DNA from: Nocardioides kongjuensis | Lineage (GTDB): Bacteria; Actinomycetota; Actinomycetes; Propionibacteriales; Nocardioidaceae | Direction: 5' to 3' | Assembly: GCF_013409625.1 (NCBI RefSeq) | Contig: NZ_JACCBF010000001.1 | Span: 5,211,001 to 5,275,000 of the forward strand | DNA length: 64,000 bases | In this document: one piece after another, positions 18,051 to 25,747 of the stretch | How positions within the stretch are numbered: the stretch's first letter is position 1 | Layout of the letters: every line of letters starts with the position of its first letter | The notes under the pieces: model-generated | Database searches by the model: none | What the model was told of the DNA's origin: nothing | Seen by the model: the letters and a program-made list of their open reading frames with translations, nothing else | Program-made: the position numbers and the translations under genes

Positions 18051-19256
18051 ATGTCGCACGTCCCCACCCCGCCACCCCTCGCCGCCGGTGATCTGCGTCC
18101 GGCGGAGATGGAGCGACGGTTCACCGCCTTCGTCATCGACCGGGCGGTGGGCTGGGGCGTCGCCGCAGCGGCCGCCGTCGGCGTGTGGCGGCTGGTCGAC
18201 CCCGACAACGGTGCAGTCGTCGTGCTCACATTCCTCGGCGTCGCGGCGCTGGTCGGGCTGGTGCTCGCCGTCCTGGTCGGTACGACGGGACTGACCCCGG
18301 GCAAGGCGGCCACCGGACTGCGGGTGGTGCGGCGCACGACGGGCCGCCCGATCGGCGTCGGCGCCGCCCTGCTGCGGGCGATCGTGCTCGGCATCGCCGG
18401 GCTGCCCACCGCCGGGCTCGGCCTGGCCACCTTCGCCTGGACCGCCGCGATGGACCCCGCGCGCCAGCGCCGCGGGCTGCACGACCGGATCGGCGACGCG
18501 ATGGTCGTCGACGTCCGACCGGTCGAGGTCGAGGTGGCGCCGGTGGTCGAGCGGCCGCAGCAGATCGTGAACCTCACCGCCATGCGGCTGCTGCCCTCGC
18601 CGGTCGAGGAGCACCCCACGCCGATCCCGGAGCCCACGCCCCCGACGCCCACCCCGACGCCCACCCCGACGCCCACCCCGACGCCCGTGCCCGCACCGGT
18701 CGCGACGCCAGCTCCAGCACCGGCTCCCGTCGCATCTCCGGTCCCCGCTCCCGCGCCGGTCCCGGCCGCCGGGCCGGCCCCGGTTCCCCAGGCCCGCCCG
18801 ACGCCGCCGGCACCGCCGCCGGCCGCTGCTGCGGCCGCCGCGCCCCGGGTCCCGGTCGAGCAGACCCGTGTGCGTCCCGAGCCCGGCGCCGACCCGGCAG
18901 CGGTGCCGCCGAGCCCCGCGACGGTGCGGTGGCGGGTGGCGTTCGACACCGGGGAGGCGTTCGTCGTCGAGGGGCTCGCGCTCGTCGGCCGACGCCCGGA
19001 GCCGCGGCCGGGGGAGGAGGCGCGGCACGTCGTCCCCCTGCGCTCCTCCGACATGTCGCTGTCCAAGACCCACGCCCAGTTCCAGGTGGCCCCGGACGGT
19101 GCGCTCGTGGTGATGGACCGCGGGTCGACCAACGGCTCCTACGTCATCCGCAAGGGCATGTCGCGCTCGCTGTCGCCCGGCCGGCCGAGCACGCTGCTCG
19201 CCGGTGACGAGGTGCGCTTCGGCGACCGCACGATGCGGGTCGAGCGCGAGTCCTGA
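18051..19256 (+). CDS. RDD-family membrane protein with C-terminal FHA domain
   Basis: A 401-residue fusion. Residues 20-150 form an RDD membrane domain with about three hydrophobic segments (start [29 protein letters not shown]). Then comes a proline-rich linker with a pure PT repeat (about 196-213) and a PA-rich part. The cytosolic FHA domain (about 300-401) carries [15 protein letters not shown] and GSTNGSY. It would hold a phosphothreonine reader at the membrane. The gene is 26 nt after the FHA gene in the same operon as the PP2C phosphatase, suggesting a membrane phospho-signalling complex. Confidence 0.9.
   Translation: MSHVPTPPPLAAGDLRPAEMERRFTAFVIDRAVGWGVAAAAAVGVWRLVDPDNGAVVVLTFLGVAALVGLVLAVLVGTTGLTPGKAATGLRVVRRTTGRPIGVGAALLRAIVLGIAGLPTAGLGLATFAWTAAMDPARQRRGLHDRIGDAMVVDVRPVEVEVAPVVERPQQIVNLTAMRLLPSPVEEHPTPIPEPTPPTPTPTPTPTPTPTPVPAPVATPAPAPAPVASPVPAPAPVPAAGPAPVPQARPTPPAPPPAAAAAAAPRVPVEQTRVRPEPGADPAAVPPSPATVRWRVAFDTGEAFVVEGLALVGRRPEPRPGEEARHVVPLRSSDMSLSKTHAQFQVAPDGALVVMDRGSTNGSYVIRKGMSRSLSPGRPSTLLAGDEVRFGDRTMRVERES
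18642..18686 (+). repeat. 12-nt tandem repeat coding for Thr-Pro
   Basis: Three full copies and a partial copy of CCGACGCCCACC lie inside the linker of the RDD-FHA gene. As 12 is a multiple of 3, copy-number change would alter linker length without shifting frame. Confidence 0.8.
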
Positions 19257-19266
19257 GCGTCGGGAC

Positions 19267-19863
19267 TCAGGCCGAGGCCCACTCCCGGCGCAGCAACCCG
19301 TAGACCGCGGTGTCGCTCCACGTCCCGTCGCGGTCGGCATAGTCCTCGCGGGTGTGCGCCTCGTGGCGCATCCCGAGCCGCTCGCACAGCCGCGCCGAGG
19401 CGAGGTTGCGCGGGTCGAGCCGCGCCATCAGCCGGTGGAGGGGGTAGTGCGTGAACGCCAGGTCCACCAGTGCCCGGGCCGCCTCGGTCGCGAAGCCGCG
19501 GCCGGCGTGCTCGGGCGCGAACACCCAGCCCAGCTCGCCGATCCCCGGCGGGTCGCTCTCCCCGTGGCGGTCGGTGAAGCGCAGCATCAGGTCGCCGACG
19601 AGCACGCCGTCGTGGACCGCGGCCAGGGCCAGGATCTCGCCGGGCACCGACGGCGCCGTACCGGCGACGAGCCGCTCCATCCGTCCGGCCAGCCCCTCGG
19701 CGTCGAGCGCCGGGAACGGCAGGTAGCGGGTCACCTCGGGATCGGAGCAGTACGCGCCGATCGCCGCACCGTCCGAGGCCACGATGGTCCTCAGCACCAG
19801 CCGCTCGGTCGTGAGGGGCAGGGGCGGTGCCGGCAGCACGGGGGCGGTCAATTCGGTTGCCAC
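19267..19863 (-). CDS. GNAT-family N-acetyltransferase, RimJ/RimL-like
   Basis: A 198-residue acetyltransferase. The N-terminal [11 protein letters not shown], the acetyl-CoA loop [13 protein letters not shown] near residue 118, and the late [14 protein letters not shown] are typical of the RimJ/RimL subgroup. Its substrate, protein N-terminus or small amine, cannot be told. GTG 19863 is chosen because a TATTCT box lies 7 nt upstream; the longer frame is antisense to the cold-shock gene. It converges with the RDD-FHA gene and diverges from the cold-shock gene. Confidence 0.87.
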   Translation of the reverse strand: MATELTAPVLPAPPLPLTTERLVLRTIVASDGAAIGAYCSDPEVTRYLPFPALDAEGLAGRMERLVAGTAPSVPGEILALAAVHDGVLVGDLMLRFTDRHGESDPPGIGELGWVFAPEHAGRGFATEAARALVDLAFTHYPLHRLMARLDPRNLASARLCERLGMRHEAHTREDYADRDGTWSDTAVYGLLRREWASA

Positions 19864-19870
19864 GTCGGTG

Positions 19871-19876
19871 AGAATA
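19871..19876 (-). promoter_or_regulatory. -10 box TATTCT of the GNAT gene
   Basis: On the minus strand TATTCT lies 7 nt before the GTG at 19863, giving a probable leaderless transcript. Confidence 0.5.
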
Positions 19877-19959
19877 GGTGGCGGCACGGACACTACGATG
19901 TGCCGCGCGTGCGCCCGACCGGTGCGCACGCCTGCGATGACGAGAGGTTGGGCGGACCC

Positions 19960-20355
19960 GTGCCGACTGGCAAGGTGAAGTGGTACGACGCGGAGAAGGG
20001 CTTCGGCTTCCTCTCCCAGCAGGGCGGCGAGGACGTCTACGTCCGCGCCGACGCACTGCCCGAGGGCGTGACCACCCTCAAGGCGGGCACCCGCGTCGAG
20101 TTCGGCATCGCCCAGGGGCGGCGCGGCGAGCAGGCCCTCCAGGTCCGCGTCCTCGACGCGCCCGCGTCGGTCTCGCGCAACCAGCAGCAGGCCAAGCGCA
20201 AGAAGCCCGAGGAGATGGTCCCGATCGTCGAGGACCTGATCCGCCTGCTCGACGGCGTCGGCGAGGCCTACCGCCACGGTCGCCACCCCGATCGTCGTAC
20301 GGCGCAGCCGGTGGCCAAGCTGCTGCGCGCGCTGGCCGACGAGCTGGAGTCCTGA
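19960..20355 (+). CDS. cspB: cold-shock domain protein with C-terminal extension (CspB type)
   Basis: A 131-residue protein. Residues 1-65 form a cold-shock domain: [15 protein letters not shown] with RNP1 KGFGFL, and EDVYVRA in place of the usual DVFVH. The extra 65 residues begin with a lysine-rich stretch (QAKRKKPEE) and end in a helical part. This extended form matches mycobacterial CspB (Rv0871, about 135 residues). It probably binds single-stranded RNA. GTG 19960 fits the family start PTGKVKW. A TACGAT box near 19891 could be its -10, leaving a leader of roughly 60 nt. Confidence 0.88.
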   Translation: MPTGKVKWYDAEKGFGFLSQQGGEDVYVRADALPEGVTTLKAGTRVEFGIAQGRRGEQALQVRVLDAPASVSRNQQQAKRKKPEEMVPIVEDLIRLLDGVGEAYRHGRHPDRRTAQPVAKLLRALADELES

Positions 20356-20370
20356 GCGCGGTCCGGTTGC

Positions 20371-21828
20371 TCAGGCAGCCGGCGCCGGCCTCGGCGCGGG
20401 TCGCTGTGGCCGGCTGCGCAGCACGAACACCGCCCAGGCCGTCAGCAGCACCGCGGCGAACGCCAGCCCCACCCCGTTGACGGCGGGGTAGGACATCACG
20501 ACGCCGAGGAAGCCGCCGAACACCCACGCCAGCTGCAGGGTGGTGTCGCCCTTGGCGAAGGCGCTGGCGTGCGCGCGCACGGGGACGCCGATCTGGATCG
20601 TCGAGTCGAGGGACACCTTGGCGAGGTACTGCATCAGCCCGACCGTCAGGCCGAGCGCCAGCAGGGGGAGCAGGCCGTAGAACACCGTCGCCAGCACCAG
20701 CGCGACGATGTCGGCGACGAGGGCGACCACGACCATCACGGCCGGGTTGATCCTGCGGGCGAGCGAGGCGACCACGATCCCGAGGGTGTTGCCGAGCCCG
20801 GCGGCGCCGATGACCAGGCCGACGAGCAGCGTCGAGCGGGTCTTGGTCTCCCAGCCGTCGAGGGGCTCGGTGGCCAGCACGAAGGTCATGAACATGGTCA
20901 GGAAGCCCGACAGCAGCCGGGGACCGCAGTTGGCGCGCAGCGCGAACGCGACCTTCGGGGGCAGGCCGTTGCGGCGCGCGCCCGCACCGCGTCCGCCGAG
21001 GGACTCCTCGCCGGACGACGCGTCGACCCGGCTCGGCAGCAGGATCGCGGCGATGGTGCCGATCGTGAACACGACGAAGGCGTAGCGACAGGCCCACTCC
21101 GGACCGATCCAGTACGCCGCACCGGCGAGCGGCCCGGACACGCAGGCACCGACCACGCCCGCGAGGGCGACCCGCCCGTTGGCCTTGACCAGGGTGATCT
21201 CGCTGGGCAGCAGCCGGGGGACGGCGGCAGCCTTCGCGACGCCGTAGGCCTTGGAGGAGACGAGGACGCCGAGTGCGGCGACGTAGAACCAGGGCGAGCC
21301 GTCGCCCAGGGTCCCGGCCAGCACCCAGCACAGGAACGCCCGCAGCGCGAAGGTGGCGCCGATCGCCCAGCGGCGCCCGTGGCTGAACCGGTCGAGGAAG
21401 GGGCCGATCAGCGGCGCGACGATCGCGAACGGGACCATGGTGAGGCCGAGGAACAGCAGCACCGGACCGCGCTCGCCGCTGGTCGCGCCGGCGAAGAAGA
21501 CGGTGCCGGCGAGCGCGATCGCGAACGCCGAGTCGCCGGCCGCGTTGGCGGCGTGCAGCTCGATCAGCCGGTTCAGCCCGGACCGCTCGGCACCCTGCGC
21601 GCCCGCGGCCCTGCGGGCCTGGCGCACGGTCGCCCGGCTGGCCCGGCCGGTCACGGTGGCGAATCCCTTGAGCCCGCGGGCGGTCGCCTTGGCGCCGGTG
21701 CCGATGGTGGAGCCCACGGCCCGCATCGAGCCGGTCTCGGTGAGCTCCGGGCTCGGTCCGCCCCCGGCGCCCGGTGGGCTGGCCGGTGGGCTGGCCGGCG
21801 GGCGCTGGTCCGGACCGTGCGTGCTCAC
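20371..21828 (-). CDS. MFS transporter (Rv0876c type)
   Basis: A 485-residue protein with about 12 membrane segments after a hydrophilic N-terminal region of about 85 residues rich in proline, arginine and glycine. MFS signs include GPFLDRFSHGRRWAIG between early helices. Its place beside cspB and DUF3027 matches the mycobacterial Rv0876c neighbourhood, and the long polar N-terminus agrees. The substrate is unknown. I used the GTG at 21828 (STHGPDQRPP); the longer frame crosses the divergent DUF3027 gene. A CAAGAT box lies 6 nt upstream of that GTG. Confidence 0.83.
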   Translation of the reverse strand: MSTHGPDQRPPASPPASPPGAGGGPSPELTETGSMRAVGSTIGTGAKATARGLKGFATVTGRASRATVRQARRAAGAQGAERSGLNRLIELHAANAAGDSAFAIALAGTVFFAGATSGERGPVLLFLGLTMVPFAIVAPLIGPFLDRFSHGRRWAIGATFALRAFLCWVLAGTLGDGSPWFYVAALGVLVSSKAYGVAKAAAVPRLLPSEITLVKANGRVALAGVVGACVSGPLAGAAYWIGPEWACRYAFVVFTIGTIAAILLPSRVDASSGEESLGGRGAGARRNGLPPKVAFALRANCGPRLLSGFLTMFMTFVLATEPLDGWETKTRSTLLVGLVIGAAGLGNTLGIVVASLARRINPAVMVVVALVADIVALVLATVFYGLLPLLALGLTVGLMQYLAKVSLDSTIQIGVPVRAHASAFAKGDTTLQLAWVFGGFLGVVMSYPAVNGVGLAFAAVLLTAWAVFVLRSRPQRPAPRPAPAA

Positions 21829-21869
21829 GCCTCTATCTTGCCTGCCCCGACGTGACGACCACCGGTGGC

Positions 21870-22664
21870 ATGGGGGATGCTGTGCCGGTGTCCACCCTGG
21901 AGCGCAAGCTGACCGACGCCGCCACCGCCGATGCCGTGGACGCGGCACGCGCTGCGCTGCTCGAGGAGGTCGACGCGTCCGACGTGGGCGAGCACACCGG
22001 CCACCAGGTCGACGGGCTCCGCGTCGTCACCCACCTCTTCGAGTGCTCCCGCAAGGGCTACCGCGGCTGGCACTGGGCGGTCACGCTCACCCGCGCCTCC
22101 CGCCAGCGCAAGGTGACCGTGGTCGAGGTCGTGCTGCTGCCCGGCCCCGACGCGATCGTCGCCCCGGCCTGGGTGCCCTACCGCGACCGCCTGCGCCCCG
22201 GCGACATGTCGCCCGGCGACCTGCTGCCCGTCGCCGACGACGACCCGCGCCTGGTGCCGACGTACTCCTTCGGCGACGACCCGCTCGACACCGACGAGAA
22301 GGCCCAGATCCGCGCGGTCGCCAAGGACCTCGGCCTGGGCCGGGTCCGTGTCCTGTCCCCGGAGGGCCGCGACGCCGCCGCCGAGCGCTGGTACGACGGG
22401 GAGGCCGGCCCCGACGCGCCGATCGCCAAGTCCGCCCCGCACCACTGCTACTCCTGCGGCTTCCTGGTCCGCCTCACCGGCCCGCTGTCCGAGCTCTTCG
22501 GCGTGTGCGCCAACGGCGACGCCAACGACGACGGTCGCGTGGTCGCGCTCCAGCACGGCTGCGGCGCGCACTCCGAGGTGCGCCTGAGCAAGCGGCAGCA
22601 GCCGCAACCGCCCGCGCCTCCCGTCGTCGACACGATCTCGCTGGACGACCTCGAGCGTTTCTGA
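21870..22664 (+). CDS. DUF3027 family protein (Rv0883c type)
   Basis: A 264-residue protein of the DUF3027 family, common in actinobacteria and of unknown role. The middle holds GYRGWHWAVTLTRA and a VVLLPGPDAIVAPAWVPY motif. The C-terminal part holds a zinc-ribbon-like set of cysteines (HHCYSCGFLVRL, then FGVCANG and GCGAH). The family is usually beside DUF2530 and the MFS gene, as here. The start is uncertain: ATG 21870 and GTGs at 21852, 21882 and 21888 are all in frame; a GGGGG string favours 21882. Confidence 0.83.
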   Translation: MGDAVPVSTLERKLTDAATADAVDAARAALLEEVDASDVGEHTGHQVDGLRVVTHLFECSRKGYRGWHWAVTLTRASRQRKVTVVEVVLLPGPDAIVAPAWVPYRDRLRPGDMSPGDLLPVADDDPRLVPTYSFGDDPLDTDEKAQIRAVAKDLGLGRVRVLSPEGRDAAAERWYDGEAGPDAPIAKSAPHHCYSCGFLVRLTGPLSELFGVCANGDANDDGRVVALQHGCGAHSEVRLSKRQQPQPPAPPVVDTISLDDLERF

Positions 22665-22809
22665 GTCATTCGGCTCGCTTCGCTCGCATGTCGGGCGCCC
22701 TTTGGCGCGTGATCTTCCCTCGCTGCGCTCGCTTCCTCGCTAGCGCTCGGTCGCTCGCTCCGCTCAGTCCAGATCACGCGGGGCGCCCGACGGGATCCAG
22801 CCGAATGAC
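22665..22809. repeat. large nested hairpin repeat, copy A
   Basis: Three nested perfect stems: GTCATTCGGCT (22665-22675) with 22799-22809; GTCGGGCGCCC (22690-22700) with 22781-22791; GCGTGATCT (22707-22715) with 22771-22779. The apical part holds cores such as CTCGCTGCGCTCGCTTCC and CTCGCTCCGCTC, the reverse complement of the core in copy B. It starts directly after the DUF3027 stop codon. Confidence 0.85.
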
Positions 22810-22841
22810 GCTCGTCCGCGCAGGACAATCAGCCGAGCCCC

Positions 22842-22927
22842 GTCGCGCGCGCCGCGTTGCCTGGACGGAGCGAAGCGAGCGCCAGCGAGCGCAGCGGAGG
22901 AAGGCAACGCGTCCAAGCGCGCGCGAC
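22842..22927. repeat. hairpin repeat, copy B
   Basis: Outer stem GTCGCGCGCG (22842-22851) with 22918-22927, and inner stem GCGTTGCCT (22854-22862) with 22902-22910. Between the arms is GGACGGAGCGAAGCGAGCG and GCGAGCGCAGCGGAGGAA. A further GCGAGCGAAGCGAGCG lies just after it at about 22932-22947. The 40 nt at 22841-22880 recur at 52373-52412 with one mismatch. The 22665-23009 gap holds no gene, only these repeats. Confidence 0.85.
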
Positions 22928-23009
22928 ATGCGCGAGCGAAGCGAGCGCCAGACCAACACCGTCAGTCCCTTGCGGAGCGCACCGACCCGCGCCACCCGAC
23001 CCAACGGCA

Positions 23010-23642
23010 TCAACCCTGCGCCAACACCGCCACCGAGTAGAGGTCGTCCACGGGGCGCAGGTCGTACCCACCGAACCGGTGCTGCACGACCAGCCCCGCC
23101 GCCGCGACGTCGGCGACGAACTCGTCGAGCGGGTACACCCGTGCGGTAGTCGGGCCCTGCTGCAGGTGGAAGCCGACCAGGATCCGCCCGCCCGGCGCGA
23201 GCAGTGAGCCGAGGCGGCGCAGCACCGCGACCTCGGTGTCCTCGGCGACGAAGGTGAGCACGTTGCCGACGCAGACGACGAGGTCGTAGGCGAGCGGTGC
23301 GCCTGCGGCGGCGAGCGCCTCGGGGGACAGGGCGAGGATCTCCAGCGGGATGACCGGCAGCTCGGGGAAGGTGCGACGCGACTGCTCGACGAGCGCCGGG
23401 TCGGGCTCTGCGGCGGTGACCCGGTGGCCCAGGGAGAGCAGGTGGGCGCCGATCCGGCCCATGCCGGACCCGGCGTCGAGGATCGTCGCGCCGCGCTCGA
23501 CGAGGGTGTCGGCCAGGCGCGCCTCGCCGACCACGTCGGCGCCGTCGGCGATCAGCTCGGCGAACCGCGCGCCGTACCCCGACGTCTTCGCCCCGCCCAG
23601 CGCCCACCGGGTGGGCGGCAGGGGAGCCTCACCCATCGACAT
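23010..23642 (-). CDS. class I SAM-dependent methyltransferase
   Basis: A 210-residue methyltransferase. The SAM-binding motif I is ILDAGSGMGRIGAHLL near residue 54, motif II the acidic AAEPDP near 77, and YDLVVCVGNVLTF near 118 is motif IV. The substrate is unknown. It overlaps the end of the DUF2530 gene, so the two are co-translated. ATG 23642 or 23636 may be the start; the longer frame begins inside DUF2530 coding sequence. Confidence 0.85.
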   Translation of the reverse strand: MSMGEAPLPPTRWALGGAKTSGYGARFAELIADGADVVGEARLADTLVERGATILDAGSGMGRIGAHLLSLGHRVTAAEPDPALVEQSRRTFPELPVIPLEILALSPEALAAAGAPLAYDLVVCVGNVLTFVAEDTEVAVLRRLGSLLAPGGRILVGFHLQQGPTTARVYPLDEFVADVAAAGLVVQHRFGGYDLRPVDDLYSVAVLAQG

Positions 23643-23961
23643 CGACACCGGCATCGGGACCAGCGCCCGCATCCAGCTCGCGCTCGGCGCGGACCTGGCG
23701 CCGGCGCTTGCAGTACTCCGAGCCGAGCAGGCCGAGTCCGACGCCGGTCAGGCACATCCACAGCAGCCAGGTGCGCCCGTCCTCCTGGAGCCGGCCGTAG
23801 AACGGCAGCAGGCCGAGGAAGGCGACGAGGAACAGCGCAGTGCCGACCTGGACCGTCCGCACGCCGTCGACGTCGAGCGGCTCGACGGGGGCGATCAGGT
23901 AGGTCCGGTTGCCGAACTCGTGCTGGGTCGGCTGGTCGTCGCGGAGCTCCACGCAGATCAC
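23629..23961 (-). CDS. DUF2530 small membrane protein
   Basis: A 110-residue protein with two membrane segments (about 38-56 and 66-82) and a basic segment CKRRRQVRAERE after the second. The N-terminal part VEPLDVDGVRTVQVGT is typical of DUF2530, an actinobacterial family of unknown role (Rv0882 type). A GTG at 23961 or 23952 may be used. It shares its short upstream region with the divergent MarR gene, so both may answer to the palindrome there. Confidence 0.8.
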   Translation of the reverse strand: MICVELRDDQPTQHEFGNRTYLIAPVEPLDVDGVRTVQVGTALFLVAFLGLLPFYGRLQEDGRTWLLWMCLTGVGLGLLGSEYCKRRRQVRAERELDAGAGPDAGVDVDG

Positions 23962-23979
23962 TCTACTCCGGGCGGAATG

Positions 23980-23994
23980 ATTACCGAAGGTAAT
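23980..23994. promoter_or_regulatory. palindrome ATTACC-GAA-GGTAAT, probable MarR operator
   Basis: A perfect 6-bp inverted repeat with a 3-nt centre. It ends 4 nt before the TATGCT -10 box of the MarR gene and lies between the MarR and DUF2530 starts. Its position relative to the -10 box resembles that of the OhrR-like gene at 2.8 kb. Confidence 0.6.
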
Positions 23995-23998
23995 GACT

Positions 23999-24004
23999 TA
24001 TGCT
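23999..24004 (+). promoter_or_regulatory. -10 box TATGCT of a probably leaderless MarR transcript
   Basis: TATGCT is 6 nt before the ATG at 24011. The stretch from the box to the start (GCTAACGACATGCCG) closely copies that of the OhrR-like gene (GCTAACAACATGCCG). Confidence 0.5.
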
Positions 24005-24010
24005 AACGAC

Positions 24011-24460
24011 ATGCCGACTCTGGAGAAGCACGTGCGCAGCAATGCGGGGCTCGCGACCGAGCTCCGCTTCGCGGTCATGCGCCTGCGGCGCCGGCTCGCC
24101 CGCGAGCGGCATCCCGACAACGACCTCAGCGTCTCGTCGATGGCGGTGCTCTACGCGCTCAACCGCCACGGCGACCTCACCATCGGCGCCCTGGCCGCGC
24201 GCGAGCAGGTGCAGCCGCCGAGCATGACCCGCACCGTGACGGCCCTGGCCGAGGCCGGCCTGGTCGAGCGGTGCGCCCACCCCACCGACGGCCGGCAGGT
24301 CGTCGTACGCATGACCGACGAGGGTCGAGCGGTGGTCGCCGCCGACCTCACCCGCCGCGACCGCTGGCTCTCGCGCCGCCTCGAGGACCTGAGCGCCGAG
24401 GAGCGTGACGTGCTGCGCCGCGCGGCCCCCATCCTGCAACGCCTGGCTGAAGCCGACTGA
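24011..24460 (+). CDS. MarR-family transcriptional regulator (Rv0880 type)
   Basis: A 149-residue winged-helix protein. The recognition region is LTIGALAAREQVQPPSMTR and the wing is HPTDGRQVVVRMTDEG. A MarR gene holds this place beside DUF2530 in mycobacteria too (Rv0880). It probably represses itself and the MFS gene that follows at once in the same frame. I chose ATG 24011 over 23993 because the promoter spacing fits and the operator ends at 23994. Confidence 0.87.
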   Translation: MPTLEKHVRSNAGLATELRFAVMRLRRRLARERHPDNDLSVSSMAVLYALNRHGDLTIGALAAREQVQPPSMTRTVTALAEAGLVERCAHPTDGRQVVVRMTDEGRAVVAADLTRRDRWLSRRLEDLSAEERDVLRRAAPILQRLAEAD

Positions 24461-24475
24461 CCCGAAGGAGATCCC

Positions 24476-25747
24476 ACGAGCCCCCGATTCCGCTCCCTGT
24501 CCCACCCCAACTACCGGCTGTACTTCGCCGGCAGTCTCGTGTCCAACGTCGGCACGTGGATGCAGCGCGTCGCCCAGGACTGGCTGGTCCTGACCATCCC
24601 CGGCAACGGCGGCGCCGCGCTCGGCATCACGACCGGCCTCCAGTTCCTCCCGGTCCTGCTGCTCTCGCCCTACGCCGGCGTCGTCGCCGACCGCATCTCC
24701 AAGCGGGTCCTGCTGCAGGTCACCCAGGCGATGATGGCGCTGGCCTCGCTCGCGCTCGGCCTGATCGCGGTGCTCGGCACGGCGCAGACCTGGCACGTCT
24801 ACGTCATCGCGTTCGTGTTCGGCATCGGCGCGGCGTTCGACGCACCCGCCCGGCAGGCCTTCGTCTCCGAGATGGTCGGCGCCGAGGACGTCACCAACGC
24901 GGTCAGCCTCAACTCCGCCGCGTTCAACGCCGCGCGGCTGATCGGACCCGGGCTGGCCGGCCTGCTGATCGGCCTCGGCGGAGGCGGGATGCGCGCGACA
25001 GGCTGGGTCATCCTCGCCAACGCGCTGTCCTACCTGGCCGTGATCGCCCAGCTGCGCCGGATGGACGCCTCGGCCCTCCACTCGCCCCGCCCCGCCGCCC
25101 GCACGCCCGGCATGCTCCGCGAGGGCGTGACCTACCTGCGCGGCCAGCCGAAGATGCTGATGATCCTCGTCCTCGTCTTCTTCATCGGCACCTTCGGGAT
25201 GAACTTCCAGATCACCTCCGCGCTGATGGCGACCGAGGTCTTCGGCAAGGGAGCCGAGGAGTACGGCGTGCTCGGCTCGGTCCTCGCGATCGGCTCGCTC
25301 ACCGGAGCCCTGGTCGCGGCCGGCCGGACCCAGGTCCGGGTCCGGCTGCTGATGGGCGCCGCCGTCGCGTTCGGCGCGCTCGAGATCGCGGCCGGCCTGG
25401 CGCCGACGTACCTCGCCTTCGTGCTGCTGTGCCCCCTGCTCGGCTTCTCGGTGATCACCGTGCTCAACTCGTGCAACGCGCTGCTGCAGACCGAGTCCGC
25501 GCCGGCGCTGCGCGGGCGGGTGATGGCGATCTACATGACGATCGTGATGGGCGGCACCCCGCTGGGCTCGCCGGTCATCGGCTGGATCGGCGAGCAGTTC
25601 GGAGCACGCTGGACCCTGGTCGTCGGTGGGGCCCTGGTGCTGGTCGGTGTCGGGCTCGCGGTCGTCGTGCGCCGGGCGGCGGTGGCGCGCCTCGAGCCGA
25701 CCACCGGCTCGACCCCGGCCGTCGCGCCTGCCATGCTTCGCCCGTGA
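24476..25747 (+). CDS. MFS transporter (enterobactin-exporter-like fold) with probable ACG start
   Basis: A 423-residue, 12-helix MFS protein. Its N-terminus RFRSLSHPNYRLYFAG, then SNVGTWMQRVAQDWLVL, is the normal beginning of this family, yet no ATG, GTG or TTG precedes it. A good ribosome site GAAGGAG (24464-24470) is followed 5 nt later by ACG at 24476. The MarR stop TGA is in the same frame, so nothing upstream can supply the start. The first usual start codon is a GTG at 24539, which would cut the first helix. It probably exports a drug or toxic compound under the MarR regulator. GTGA overlap joins it to the purine permease gene. Confidence 0.8.
   Translation, partial: TSPRFRSLSHPNYRLYFAGSLVSNVGTWMQRVAQDWLVLTIPGNGGAALGITTGLQFLPVLLLSPYAGVVADRISKRVLLQVTQAMMALASLALGLIAVLGTAQTWHVYVIAFVFGIGAAFDAPARQAFVSEMVGAEDVTNAVSLNSAAFNAARLIGPGLAGLLIGLGGGGMRATGWVILANALSYLAVIAQLRRMDASALHSPRPAARTPGMLREGVTYLRGQPKMLMILVLVFFIGTFGMNFQITSALMATEVFGKGAEEYGVLGSVLAIGSLTGALVAAGRTQVRVRLLMGAAVAFGALEIAAGLAPTYLAFVLLCPLLGFSVITVLNSCNALLQTESAPALRGRVMAIYMTIVMGGTPLGSPVIGWIGEQFGARWTLVVGGALVLVGVGLAVVVRRAAVARLEPTTGSTPAVAPAMLRP

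Noticed and set aside
22800..23040. Small frames giving peptides with RRVAWTERSER-like strings
   Set aside because: They come from the hairpin repeats, and the same peptide appears at 52.3 kb from copy C. They are readings of the repeat, not genes.
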